NCBI GenBank assembly: GCA_964211495.1
Contig: CAXORL010000004.1
Location: 62,001 to 126,000, forward strand
DNA: 64,000 bases
Reading direction: 5' to 3'
Origin: Faucicola osloensis_B
Lineage (GTDB): Bacteria > Pseudomonadota > Gammaproteobacteria > Pseudomonadales > Moraxellaceae
The translations under genes were made by a program, and so were the position numbers. The notes beneath the pieces were generated by a model. The model was not told the DNA's origin. It saw nothing but the letters and a program-made list of their open reading frames with translations, and did not search any database. Below are positions 53,333-62,541 of this stretch, in pieces (position 1 is the first letter of the stretch; each line of letters opens with the position of its first letter).

Positions 53333-54028
53333 TTAACGCGCTGGCGCCATTGCCAAGTAAGTTTGTGGATTGACGGCTTGACCATTTTGGCGTACTTCAT
53401 AATGTAAGTGGGCGCCTGTTGAACGACCCGTGTTGCCTACCGCAGCGATTTGCTGATTTGCATACACCGTATCGCCAATGTTAACATAGTTTGCAGAGGT
53501 ATGTGCGTAACGCGTGACAGTACCGTTGCCATGATCCACTTCAACATAACGACCATACCCCGTACCCCAACCTGAGAAGGTCACCACACCATTACCTGTG
53601 GCATAAATAGGGGTACCGATGGGAGCAGCAAAGTCCATCCCTTTATGAAACTGTGATTTACCAGTGACCGGGTGGATACGATAGCCAAAACCTGAACTCA
53701 TGCGCGCAGATGAAGTAATTGGGCGCAACGCCAACATGCCATTACCCGCATAGCTGCCCATTGCAGGCATGTTGATAATGGTGGTTGGCTGAGTCGATAG
53801 CTTTTGTGCTAAACTTGCGAGGCGGTCTTCTTTTTGCTGCGTTTGTTGGCTTAGATTTTTGATAGCCGCATTGACGGCATCTGAAGGCAGATAATAATCT
53901 TCACCATCGTCTTCACGGACAATAACTTGACTGGTTTTACCGGCATTGGTAATCGATAGAATTTGAGCTTGTGCAACACTCATTGTGGTTAAAGCAACAA
54001 CTGGTAATGCGATTAGAGCTAACTTCAT
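53333..54028 (-). CDS. M23-family metallopeptidase
   Basis: The 231-residue protein has a signal peptide (LALIALPVVALTTMSVAQA) and a short coiled region. A C-terminal LytM domain has zinc ligands in QFHKGMDFAAPIGTPIYATG (HxxxD) and TGAHLHYEVRQNG (HLHYE). It is likely a peptidoglycan DD-endopeptidase or an activator of amidases, in the periplasm. It sits convergently with the DOMON-like gene and divergently from dciA, in the same place as PA4404 next to DUF721 and lpxC in Pseudomonas. Confidence 0.88.
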   Translation of the reverse strand: MKLALIALPVVALTTMSVAQAQILSITNAGKTSQVIVREDDGEDYYLPSDAVNAAIKNLSQQTQQKEDRLASLAQKLSTQPTTIINMPAMGSYAGNGMLALRPITSSARMSSGFGYRIHPVTGKSQFHKGMDFAAPIGTPIYATGNGVVTFSGWGTGYGRYVEVDHGNGTVTRYAHTSANYVNIGDTVYANQQIAAVGNTGRSTGAHLHYEVRQNGQAVNPQTYLAMAPAR

Positions 54029-54204
54029 CTTTTATCCTTTGTTAAACCTTATGCCAATATTGTATAAGCGCTACTACAGCGCATTGGCAAGATTTAATTC
54101 ACTATAACTTGGTCTTAAAATCACCTACACTAACACTAAGACCCAATACTAAGACTAAATCAAAATTTTTGTCGCTTAACTACCCACCACACTGCTCATT
54201 GACT

Positions 54205-54693
54205 ATGAAAAAACCAACCAACCATCTTGCCTCTCGCACTGAGCGTCTTGCCAACTATCAATTACCGTTTCAAAAAAAGCTGCAGCAATTACAGCAGTTG
54301 ACGGACGATGTTCGCAGCGCTTGGCAAAACGTGTTAACTGAGGAAGTCTTAGCAAGCTTACAAGTGATTGCTTGTGAATCGTTTAGGCTTGTGGTGAGTA
54401 CAAATAGTCATACACTTGCCAATCACCTCAATTACAACCAGCAGCACCTTCTATCTACGCTGCAAGCGTACGATAACGATTTTCATCAATTTAATCAGTT
54501 ACGTTTTCGCGTGGTGATTGTCAAAGCTACTCATGGCTCGCAAATGCCAGGTTTACAGTGTAATCATAATGTTAGCAATGTAAAGAATTGTGAGCTAAGC
54601 GAATCTACGAAGCGAAATATAACACAGCTATGTGACCTTGTCACGGATAACGAGCCACTTAGAACGGCGTTACAAAAACTGATAAAAGACTAA
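54205..54693 (+). CDS. dciA: DUF721 protein, probable DnaB helicase loader DciA
   Basis: The 162-residue protein from the ATG at 54205 contains a helical LQQLTDDVRSAWQNVL segment with the conserved tryptophan of DUF721/DciA. A small KH-like core follows (LVVSTNSHTLANHLNYN to FRVVIVK). The C-terminal tail (about 115-162) ends in a helix (LRTALQKLIKD). DciA loads the replicative helicase in bacteria lacking DnaC. Its slot between an M23 peptidase gene and lpxC is that of PA4405 in Pseudomonas. The name rests on this synteny plus the weak core match. Confidence 0.7.
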   Translation: MKKPTNHLASRTERLANYQLPFQKKLQQLQQLTDDVRSAWQNVLTEEVLASLQVIACESFRLVVSTNSHTLANHLNYNQQHLLSTLQAYDNDFHQFNQLRFRVVIVKATHGSQMPGLQCNHNVSNVKNCELSESTKRNITQLCDLVTDNEPLRTALQKLIKD

Positions 54694-55031
54694 AATAGCC
54701 AAGTTACAATGTAATATTATGTAAATTATGTTACTAATATAGTAAGATTCATTAATAGAGTAATGGCTTGTGCAAGTGAAAGTAAAAATATAGGAATAAA
54801 TTAACAATTAATAGGATAGATAAAGATATCTTTTTTTTTATTTTTAGTGCGCTTATAGTAGCTAGTGGCTAAAAAAAGATATCCAAAAATTAAATGATAA
54901 AATTGGGCGGTTGGGTTTAATTAGTGTAATAAAATGATAACTTCTTGATGAAAAAATGTTACTAATCAAACAATAGATAAAATTTTTTTATTAGTAAAAA
55001 TACACAGTAAAATTAATATAGTTAAATAAAT
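54694..55031. other. A+T-rich intergenic region between dciA and lpxC
   Basis: About 338 bp, no gene seen. It holds a 13-bp inverted repeat GATATCTTTTTTT (54825-54837) / AAAAAAAGATATC (54871-54883) with 33 bp between. The remainder is A+T-rich without a clear promoter or terminator. Confidence 0.5.
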
Positions 55032-55907
55032 CTAGTTAACATTGTCATTCTTTGTTACAACTTTATAGTTATTTTCATCGCTAAATAAAGCCTGTAACAA
55101 TTTATTATTGAGCGCATGTCCTGACTTGTAAGCGTAAAATTCACCCAAAATTTGGTGACCAGCAAGGTATAAGTCACCAATCGCATCTAGTACTTTATGG
55201 CGTACAAATTCATCGTCAAAGCGTAACCCTTCAGGATTAAGTACGCCGCTATCATCTAAAACAATGGCGTTGTGCATACTACCCCCCAGCCCTAAGTTAT
55301 TGCTTTTTAGGTATTCAATATCTTTTAAAAAGCCGAATGTACGCGCTTTGGCAATATGCTCGATAAAATTGCCTTCATTAAAATCCAATTTAAACTTTTG
55401 ATGTGAGCCATTAAAAGCAGGGTGATTAAAGTCAATTTGAAAATCTAACACAAATCCATCGTAGGGACGAAATCCTGCAACTTTATCCTCCACGCGAACC
55501 TCAATCGGTTGCAACACCTGAATATAGCGTTTGGCAGACGTTTGCTCGGTAATACCCGCTTGTTGTAATACTTGCACAAATTCGATGGCACTACCATCCA
55601 TGATTGGAATTTCAGGCGCTGACACTTCGATTTGCAAATTATCAATTTGAAGCGCAGCGATTGCACTCATCAAATGCTCGACTGTCCCAATGCGCTGACC
55701 TAACTCATTGGTGAGATTTGAGGACATCATGGTGTCGGTTACCGCATGATAGATAGCGGGTATGGGCTGTGCATTTGCCACATCACTACGTAAAAATTGA
55801 ATCCCATGGTCAACGGGTGCAGGAGAAAAGCGCAGGTGTACAGGGTTACCACTATGTAAGCCAATGCCTTCAAGATTGATGGGTTGTTGAATAGTACGCT
55901 GCTGCAT
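55032..55907 (-). CDS. lpxC: UDP-3-O-acyl-N-acetylglucosamine deacetylase
   Basis: The 291-residue zinc enzyme commits to lipid A synthesis. It shows GIGLHSGNPVHLRFSPAP, TVEHLMSAIAALQIDNL (zinc His), EIPIMDGSAIEF and HKVLDAIGDLYLAGH (zinc His and Asp). It is slightly shorter than E. coli LpxC (305). AGGGGGC precedes the ATG. It lies downstream of ftsZ, separated by a terminator. Confidence 0.95.
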   Translation of the reverse strand: MQQRTIQQPINLEGIGLHSGNPVHLRFSPAPVDHGIQFLRSDVANAQPIPAIYHAVTDTMMSSNLTNELGQRIGTVEHLMSAIAALQIDNLQIEVSAPEIPIMDGSAIEFVQVLQQAGITEQTSAKRYIQVLQPIEVRVEDKVAGFRPYDGFVLDFQIDFNHPAFNGSHQKFKLDFNEGNFIEHIAKARTFGFLKDIEYLKSNNLGLGGSMHNAIVLDDSGVLNPEGLRFDDEFVRHKVLDAIGDLYLAGHQILGEFYAYKSGHALNNKLLQALFSDENNYKVVTKNDNVN

Positions 55908-55975
55908 AATGCCCCCTAGTAGATTGCATCCATCCTTAGCTAAAGCTAGGTTGATATAATTTGTTACATTTGGCT

Positions 55976-55981
55976 ATTCTA
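55976..55981 (-). promoter_or_regulatory. candidate -10 box for lpxC
   Basis: Minus-strand TAGAAT preceded by TGG (extended -10 form), about 70 bp before lpxC. No clear -35. Confidence 0.35.
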
Positions 55982-56050
55982 CCATTGTCCCTTGCTACAT
56001 CATAGTGATGCTTGATTGATTTTATCGACCTTTATGATTGACTACAGTGA

Positions 56051-56082
56051 TAAAAAAACCCCACAACGATTAAGCTGTGAGG
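56051..56082 (-). terminator. terminator after ftsZ
   Basis: Minus-strand CCTCACA/TGTGGGG stem with one T·G pair followed by a T run. It separates ftsZ from lpxC transcription. Confidence 0.75.
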
Positions 56083-56105
56083 CTTTTGAAAAATCATACG
56101 GTATC

Positions 56106-57326
56106 TCAGCGATTTTGCTGGCGACGTAGATAGTCTTGAATACTGTTGCCTGTGCGTTGTGGCTGCGATGATTGCGGTTGTGCTGTCGCAGGCTCGATAG
56201 CTTGCTGTACAGGTGGCTGAGGGGCAGGGATGGATTGTGGTATATCACGGCGTGCCGCATACGCAGGTTCATGCGTACCTGCTTCCACTTTGTGGGTGCT
56301 AGAGGCATCTGAGACAAAATCTCTAGCTGGGTGCTTTGGGGTATTATCTAGCGTAAGACCCGTTGCCACCACTGTCACTTGGATTTCATCGCCCATGTCT
56401 TCATCGAATACCACGCCGTAGAAGATGTTGGCTTCGTCAATATCCACCAAACTATGCACTTTTTGGGTGATGCGTTCTTGCTCTTCAAAATTAAAATCTG
56501 AACTTGCCACCACGTTGACCAATAGACCTTTGGCATTTTTAAGCAATAAGTTGTCAAGTAATGGGCTTTTGATGGCTTTTTCAGCAGCGATCTCAGCGCG
56601 GTCTTCCCCACTGCCTTTACCGATACCCATCATCGCATGACCTCGGGAGGTCATTGCCGTGCGAATATCGTTAAAGTCGATGTTAATAAAACCATCTTTT
56701 GAAATCATATTGGAGATACCTTGCACGGCTTGAAGTAAGACTTCATCAGCTTTTTTGAAAGCATCTTTCATAGAGATTTTGCCATACACTGTCATCAATT
56801 TATCGTTAGGGATAGTGATGATAGAATCGACAAAGTTAGAAAGCTGCTCAATACCTTCTCTAGCCACTTTATTACGTCTGCCACCTTCAAAAGTAAATGG
56901 CATGGTCACCACGGCAACGGTCAAGACGCCCAGCTCTTTGGCAAGTCTGGCGATGACTGGCGCAGCGCCTGTACCTGTACCGCCGCCCATACCCGCGGTA
57001 ATAAATACCATGTCAGAATTTTCTAACAATTGACGAATTTGTTCTTCATCGCTCTCGGCTGCTTCACGACCTACTTCGGGATTGGCACCTGCCCCCAAGC
57101 CGCGGTTGTTATTTTTGATACCGAGCTGGATTTTATTGGGCGCTGACAGGCGGTCAAGCGCTTGTCTATCGGTATTGGCACAGACGAAGGTAATGCCTTT
57201 TACACCATTTTGTACCATGGTTTCAACAGCATTCCCACCGCCGCCGCCGACACCGATGACGGTTAAACGGGCTGAATCGGCAAATGTATCAGTGTGATCT
57301 CGTACAATACTAAATTTCGCTTCCAT
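56106..57326 (-). CDS. ftsZ: cell division protein FtsZ
   Basis: The 406-residue tubulin-like GTPase forms the Z ring. The GTP-binding GGGTGTGAAP is at about 114-123, GVGGGGGNAVETMVQ near 25-39, and the T7-loop region IDFNDIRTAMTSRG near 216-229. A glutamine/proline-rich linker (about 330-390) leads to the C-terminal tail NSIQDYLRRQQNR, which likely binds FtsA and ZipA. Length is near E. coli FtsZ (383). Confidence 0.98.
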   Translation of the reverse strand: MEAKFSIVRDHTDTFADSARLTVIGVGGGGGNAVETMVQNGVKGITFVCANTDRQALDRLSAPNKIQLGIKNNNRGLGAGANPEVGREAAESDEEQIRQLLENSDMVFITAGMGGGTGTGAAPVIARLAKELGVLTVAVVTMPFTFEGGRRNKVAREGIEQLSNFVDSIITIPNDKLMTVYGKISMKDAFKKADEVLLQAVQGISNMISKDGFINIDFNDIRTAMTSRGHAMMGIGKGSGEDRAEIAAEKAIKSPLLDNLLLKNAKGLLVNVVASSDFNFEEQERITQKVHSLVDIDEANIFYGVVFDEDMGDEIQVTVVATGLTLDNTPKHPARDFVSDASSTHKVEAGTHEPAYAARRDIPQSIPAPQPPVQQAIEPATAQPQSSQPQRTGNSIQDYLRRQQNR

Positions 57327-57475
57327 AATTGAAAATCTCCGTATGCTGTCAAGTAGGCTTGAGCAGCATAAATAACAAACATATTAAATTAAATATCAAT
57401 TAAATCATTACACAATTAGTGGATTTTAGAGTTAATCATAACATGAGCACTCTTAAAATACTAAATATCTCTTTT

Positions 57476-58756
57476 TTAGAAAAATTTACCAAAAAATTTA
57501 TTCACAGTTTTGAGTTTTTCTCGCATGGGCTTAACTTGCAAAGAGTCAGGTGAGCTTTTCTCGCTATGATGAAATGCCTCACTTTGGCTATATAAGAGTG
57601 TGCCAAACGCGGTTTGGTATTTACGCTCACCAATCATTGCCGCAATGGTGCGAAGCTTGTCATCATCACCATATTGGGTATAGGCCGAAATCGCTGCGTG
57701 TTGATTGACCTTGTTTACTTTATTGGCAAAGATTTTTTTGGCTAATGGCAATAATCCGCGCATTTCAGCCCCACCGCCCGTGATCACATAGCCTTGTTGT
57801 AAAAACTCACTTAGCCCCTCTTTATCCAGCTCTTTTTTAATATGACCTAAAATACTGATATAGCGGGCTTCCGTGACTTCAAGGAGCTCAAGCATATTAA
57901 TGGTTTTTTCATCGTCATGCTGTGAACGCTTGATGGTAAAAAATTGACTTGAATCAATCCCATGACGATCGACATTGGCTTGGGATTTTTTCATATTCTC
58001 TGCTTCAGCAATGGTGACGTCTAGCAGCATAGAGATATCCAGTGTCGCGTGATGTCCGCCTTCGGCAAAACAATGGGTATAAATCAGCTTATCTTCACGG
58101 TAAACGCAGATACTGGTCGTCGATGCCCCAATATCAATCAGACATACGCCATGGTATTTTTCTTCAGGTAATAAACCATATTCGGCAGTAGATACAGCAT
58201 CAAATAGCATTTGGTCGATACTGACATCACATTCTTGCAGCAGTTGCTGTAAATTTTGGCGACCTTTGACCGGCATCATCATAAGATGATACAGCACCAT
58301 CAAGTCACTCGCTTGCATGCCAATCGCATCATCAATCATCTCAGCATTGCCATCTAAAGCGATACCTTGCTGGGCATAATGCATCAAATACAAATCATCT
58401 TGGAGATGTTTGTTTTTGGCTTGGGTTAGCGCGGCGACCACGTCTTTGGCTTGTACGATATCGTGTTTGATTTTGACTTCGCCCACACTATTGACGCTTT
58501 GCAAATCTGGGGTAGAAAAGCTAAGCCAAACACTGTTTACGCGGCAATTTGCCATGTCTTCAGCGTTTTGAATAGATTGCTTGATAGCAGATTTTAGACG
58601 TTCCCGGTGGCGAATGGTGCCCTGGGCGAAATCATGGTTTTTGACGGTAGATAAACCGATAATACGAATATCTTGCGCACTGTGGATTTGACCAATCACA
58701 GTATGAATAGCAGTAGCACTTAGGTGGACGACGACGATCAGATCTGGCTTTTTCAT
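57476..58756 (-). CDS. ftsA: cell division protein FtsA
   Basis: The 426-residue actin-fold protein tethers FtsZ to the membrane. The VVVHLSATAIHTVIGQI N-terminal phosphate-loop region, CLIDIGASTTSICVY and VITGGGAEMRGLLPLA ATP-site segments are visible. The C-terminal amphipathic tail ends KTVNKFFGKFF, matching the membrane-targeting helix. Length is near E. coli FtsA (420). Confidence 0.95.
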   Translation of the reverse strand: MKKPDLIVVVHLSATAIHTVIGQIHSAQDIRIIGLSTVKNHDFAQGTIRHRERLKSAIKQSIQNAEDMANCRVNSVWLSFSTPDLQSVNSVGEVKIKHDIVQAKDVVAALTQAKNKHLQDDLYLMHYAQQGIALDGNAEMIDDAIGMQASDLMVLYHLMMMPVKGRQNLQQLLQECDVSIDQMLFDAVSTAEYGLLPEEKYHGVCLIDIGASTTSICVYREDKLIYTHCFAEGGHHATLDISMLLDVTIAEAENMKKSQANVDRHGIDSSQFFTIKRSQHDDEKTINMLELLEVTEARYISILGHIKKELDKEGLSEFLQQGYVITGGGAEMRGLLPLAKKIFANKVNKVNQHAAISAYTQYGDDDKLRTIAAMIGERKYQTAFGTLLYSQSEAFHHSEKSSPDSLQVKPMREKLKTVNKFFGKFF

Positions 58757-58781
58757 AGAACACTACAAAATTATGTTTCAC

Positions 58782-59666
58782 CTAATGGCTGGGGTTGGCG
58801 GTGGTTTTTAAGGCTTTGGTTTTCGAATCGGTTATTAAGTTGGCATCGGTCGCGGGTTTAGTATCATCCGATTTATTGACGGCAGTTGCATCACTTGCTT
58901 GCTGTATCACAGGTCGTTTGGTAATTGCCATGCCATTTTTATAGCGTAAATCCACCGTTTGCAGCGTTTTAAGCTGTGGTTTAAGCTGATTTTGTAACAT
59001 GATGCTTAGCCGATACAGTTTTTCTGACGTATTGTCATTATCAACCAGTACCCGAAGTCCGTTATCAAAGCGAAATAACCATGCCATTCTGGGCGTTACG
59101 ATGACTTCATCAATTTTTATACCCAGTGGCATAAACCAATCACTGACTTGCTTGATTTGCTGCATCATGACAACGGCATTTTGGCTATCGCCTTGTAGCT
59201 GCATCAAGCTGGCGTTATTTAAGTCATTGCTATCGGCGGGCTTAAATACTGTACCATTGGCATCGACTAAACGTTCACTACCAAACTTGGCAACGGCTTG
59301 GCGCGGCACTACATTGACCACAATACCTTGTTGCCAATCACGGCGCACATCGGCTTGCCCTACCCAATCTACCGTATCAAGTTTTGCCACATAGCTTTGC
59401 AAATCAGCTTTGAGTAAATTTGTGTCGGCTTTTTCGCCCAATAATTGCTGAAGCTGCAGGGTTTGCTGGGTGTTTAACCCTTTATGCTGCAAACTAATCG
59501 CTGCATTGGGTAATTTGTTGAACACATTAATCGCCAAAGCCGCTAATATCAGCAACAATAACACAACGCCAAGCATTAACAACTTTGGCAGCAGCTGATG
59601 AAAGCGATTGGGGAGCGTAGTATCTAGAGAAGCAGTTGCCACAAATGAATTTGCCATATTGACCAA
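58782..59666 (-). CDS. ftsQ: cell division protein FtsQ
   Basis: The 294-residue protein has one membrane segment (LLMLGVVLLLLILAALAINVF) and a POTRA domain (AAISLQHKGLN to VDWVGQADVRRDWQQGIVVNVVPRQ). The beta domain follows (ERLVDANGTVFKPA). An acidic/threonine-rich tail ends it. It lies 25 bp before ftsA. It links FtsB/FtsL to the divisome. Confidence 0.92.
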   Translation of the reverse strand: MVNMANSFVATASLDTTLPNRFHQLLPKLLMLGVVLLLLILAALAINVFNKLPNAAISLQHKGLNTQQTLQLQQLLGEKADTNLLKADLQSYVAKLDTVDWVGQADVRRDWQQGIVVNVVPRQAVAKFGSERLVDANGTVFKPADSNDLNNASLMQLQGDSQNAVVMMQQIKQVSDWFMPLGIKIDEVIVTPRMAWLFRFDNGLRVLVDNDNTSEKLYRLSIMLQNQLKPQLKTLQTVDLRYKNGMAITKRPVIQQASDATAVNKSDDTKPATDANLITDSKTKALKTTANPSH

Positions 59667-59854
59667 TCATAACTTGGTCTAAAATTATTAATTACTAAAA
59701 TCTCAACAACAAAAATCAAAATAACTAAAAATATTACAAGGATTTATGCTTAGAAGCATATCATAGCAAATTCAATGAAATGAATGGTAAATAGATAATA
59801 CGCTTCTAGACAATTCAAGTACTTTTTTTGTAAACAAATATAAACGAAAACGAC

Positions 59855-60778
59855 TTATTCGCTCAACGTTTGTTCTAAGATGCGCACGCATAGCGTCGCA
59901 AAATCTATACCACGTGCTTTGGCTGCCATCGGCACCAAACTATGACTGGTCATACCGGGCACCGTATTGAGTTCAAGAAGATATAGCGTGCCTTCGTCAT
60001 CTCGTAAAAAATCCACACGTGACCAACCTTTACCCCCGATGGCGGCAAACGCTTTTCTTGCGATTTGTTGCATGGTTTGTTCTTGCGCCTCGCTCAAGTC
60101 TGATGGGCATTGGTAGACGGTATCATCACGATTGTATTTGGCTTCGTAGTCATAAAATTCGGTCGTTGGGATGATGCGAATACTGGGCAACACCTCATCA
60201 CCGAGGATTGAGCAAGCATACTCACCGCCTGTGATGGCTTTTTCTGCCAAAATAGCACCGTGGTATTGTTTGAGCTGTGGGTAGGTCTTGGCAAGCTCAC
60301 CCGCTTCTTTGATTTTAAAGACGCCGACACTACTGCCTTCAGCGGCGGGTTTGACAAACAACGGCAAACCTAGCTGCTGTTCGATAGCGGTAAAATCAGT
60401 ATTGTCCTCAAGCACGACATAAGGTACGTTTGGTAAATCTAACGCTTGCCAAACTAAGCGATTGCGAAACTTATCCATGGCAATCGCAGAGGCTAACACG
60501 CCACAACCGGTATACGGAATATTAAAACCGTCTAGTACCCCTTGCAGGCTGCCATCTTCGCCAAAAGTGCCATGCAGCACATTAAATACGCGGTCATAGT
60601 CGCGCAGTTTTGAGATATCTGTTTCTTTGGGGTCAAAGTGATGGGCGTCCACGCCTTTAGCGAGTAGCGCATCAAGCACAGCTTTACCGCTAGTCAGCGA
60701 TACTTCACTCTCAGCACTCCAGCCGCCACAGACAACCGCCACTTTACCAAATTGTTTGACATCGATAAGCTCTGACAT
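59855..60778 (-). CDS. ddl: D-alanine--D-alanine ligase
   Basis: The 307-residue ATP-grasp enzyme makes D-Ala-D-Ala for peptidoglycan. It shows GGWSAESEVSLTSG, HGTFGEDGSLQGVLDGF, PYTGCGVLASAIAMDK, and the LLELNTVPGMTSHSLVP end. The size equals the DdlB type (E. coli 306). The ATG at 60778 with AGGA before it is preferred over the in-frame 60832. Confidence 0.96.
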   Translation of the reverse strand: MSELIDVKQFGKVAVVCGGWSAESEVSLTSGKAVLDALLAKGVDAHHFDPKETDISKLRDYDRVFNVLHGTFGEDGSLQGVLDGFNIPYTGCGVLASAIAMDKFRNRLVWQALDLPNVPYVVLEDNTDFTAIEQQLGLPLFVKPAAEGSSVGVFKIKEAGELAKTYPQLKQYHGAILAEKAITGGEYACSILGDEVLPSIRIIPTTEFYDYEAKYNRDDTVYQCPSDLSEAQEQTMQQIARKAFAAIGGKGWSRVDFLRDDEGTLYLLELNTVPGMTSHSLVPMAAKARGIDFATLCVRILEQTLSE

Positions 60779-60963
60779 ATTGATTCCTAATCTTTTGTTA
60801 ACCGAATTTATTGCTATAATTATTTCACCCAAATTTCTAGGCTATGGCTTGGGTATGACTTGGCAATTTTTTTCACTTATAAAATAATCGCCTGCTGGCA
60901 GTATGGGCAAGCTAAAATAGCTTTTCAATACCTTAAGTTTGCTAACCGCTTGCCGCGTGGTTT

Positions 60964-60995
60964 TTCAATTAAGCGGTTGTTCAATCAAGCGGTTA
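60964..60995. repeat. 16-bp tandem duplication at the murC end
   Basis: Units 60964-60979 and 60980-60995 (TTCAATYAAGCGGTTR) include the end of murC. An inverted copy AACCGCTTG lies at 60944-60952. Confidence 0.75.
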
Positions 60996-62498
60996 CTTGT
61001 CCGCTAGAAATAAATTGTTTTTTGCCAAATCCAGACAAAGTTGACCCACATTACCCGCCCCTTGGGTAATCAGCAAATCATTGCCTTTTAACATACTACC
61101 TAGCACCTGACGGATTTGATCCATATCATTGATGTTCAGCATAATCGGCTCAACTTGTCCGCGAGTGCGGATGGTACGGGCAAGACTGCGACTATCCGCG
61201 CCTTCAATCACCGCTTCACCTGCGCTATACACATCGAGCAGCATCAACACATCGACTTGTGACAATACGTCCACAAAATCATCGAAGCAATCACGGGTAC
61301 GGGTAAAACGGTGAGGCTGGAAAATCATCACCAAGCGGCGATCGGGATAGCTTTGGCGAGCCGCTTTGATGGTCATTGCCACTTCGGTTGGGTGGTGACC
61401 ATAGTCATCAATCAATAGCACATCGCCTGCGCCATCTTTTACAGGGTAGTTACCATTGTTTTCAAAACGTCTGCCCACACCGGCAAATTTTTTGACCGCT
61501 TGGCAAATGGCTTCATCACTGACACCTTCATCAGTGGAGATGGTAATAGCCGCTAAGGCGTTATAGACATTATGAATACCGGGAATGTTCAAAGTAATCG
61601 GCAGTGGCTCACGGTCTTTACGCAGTACGGTAAAATGGGTTTTGGTGCCGTCTGCCACCACATCAATGGCTTGTACATCGTTATGTTTTTCTAACCCATA
61701 AGTCAACACAGGGCGCGCGATTTTATCAATCAGTCCGTACAACTCTTTGTCATCACCGCACAATACTGCTAACCCATAAAACGGCATATTTTGTAAAAAC
61801 TGCACATAGGCCGCTTTTAGTTTGTCAAAACTGCCGCCATAGGTTTCCATATGGTCTTGGTCGATATTGGTGACAATCGCTGCCATCGGACGCAGCGATA
61901 AAAATGACGCATCGGACTCATCCGCTTCCGCCACCAAATAACGACTTTGACCTAACGACGCGTTTTTGCCTGAGGCGTTAAGTTTACCACCAATCACATA
62001 AGTAGGATCCAAACCCGCTTCGGTTAAAATCATGGTAAGCAGGCTAGTAGTGGTAGTCTTGCCATGCGCACCCGCCACTGCAATACCATGACGGTAACGC
62101 ATCAGTTCACCTAGCATATCGGCGCGGCGTACCACAGGAATACGTCCTGACAAGGCGGCTTGGATTTCTGGATTGGTATGATCAATGGCTGATGACACCA
62201 CGACCACATCGGCTTCACTGATGTTTTTGGAATCATGACCGATAAACACTTGAATGCCCATTTGGGTCAAACGGTCGGTCACTGGGCTTTGTTTGATGTC
62301 TGAACCGCTAACCATATAGCCATGATTATGGACGACTTCGGCAATACCGCACATCCCTGCCCCACCAATACCGACAAAATGCACGTGGCGAATACGCCGC
62401 ATCTCTGGGATTTCGACCACACGCTTGGTAATTTTTTTGGTGACACTGTTGGTTTTTTCAGTAGATTGGGCAGTGGCAGTTTTGGCTGATTTTGACAT
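60993..62498 (-). CDS. murC: UDP-N-acetylmuramate--L-alanine ligase
   Basis: The 501-residue Mur ligase adds L-alanine to UDP-MurNAc. It has HFVGIGGAGMCGIAEVVHN, the ATP P-loop AVAGAHGKTTTTSLLTMIL, GVGRRFENNGNY and DDYGHHPTEVAMTI. An approximately 30-residue Ser/Thr/Lys-rich N-terminal extension precedes the usual start. The ATG at 62498 is preferred over a TTG at 62510. Confidence 0.97.
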   Translation of the reverse strand: MSKSAKTATAQSTEKTNSVTKKITKRVVEIPEMRRIRHVHFVGIGGAGMCGIAEVVHNHGYMVSGSDIKQSPVTDRLTQMGIQVFIGHDSKNISEADVVVVSSAIDHTNPEIQAALSGRIPVVRRADMLGELMRYRHGIAVAGAHGKTTTTSLLTMILTEAGLDPTYVIGGKLNASGKNASLGQSRYLVAEADESDASFLSLRPMAAIVTNIDQDHMETYGGSFDKLKAAYVQFLQNMPFYGLAVLCGDDKELYGLIDKIARPVLTYGLEKHNDVQAIDVVADGTKTHFTVLRKDREPLPITLNIPGIHNVYNALAAITISTDEGVSDEAICQAVKKFAGVGRRFENNGNYPVKDGAGDVLLIDDYGHHPTEVAMTIKAARQSYPDRRLVMIFQPHRFTRTRDCFDDFVDVLSQVDVLMLLDVYSAGEAVIEGADSRSLARTIRTRGQVEPIMLNINDMDQIRQVLGSMLKGNDLLITQGAGNVGQLCLDLAKNNLFLADK

Positions 62499-62541
62499 AG
62501 ACAGGCTCAATGATAAATGACTTATAAGTTGTAAAAAATAA

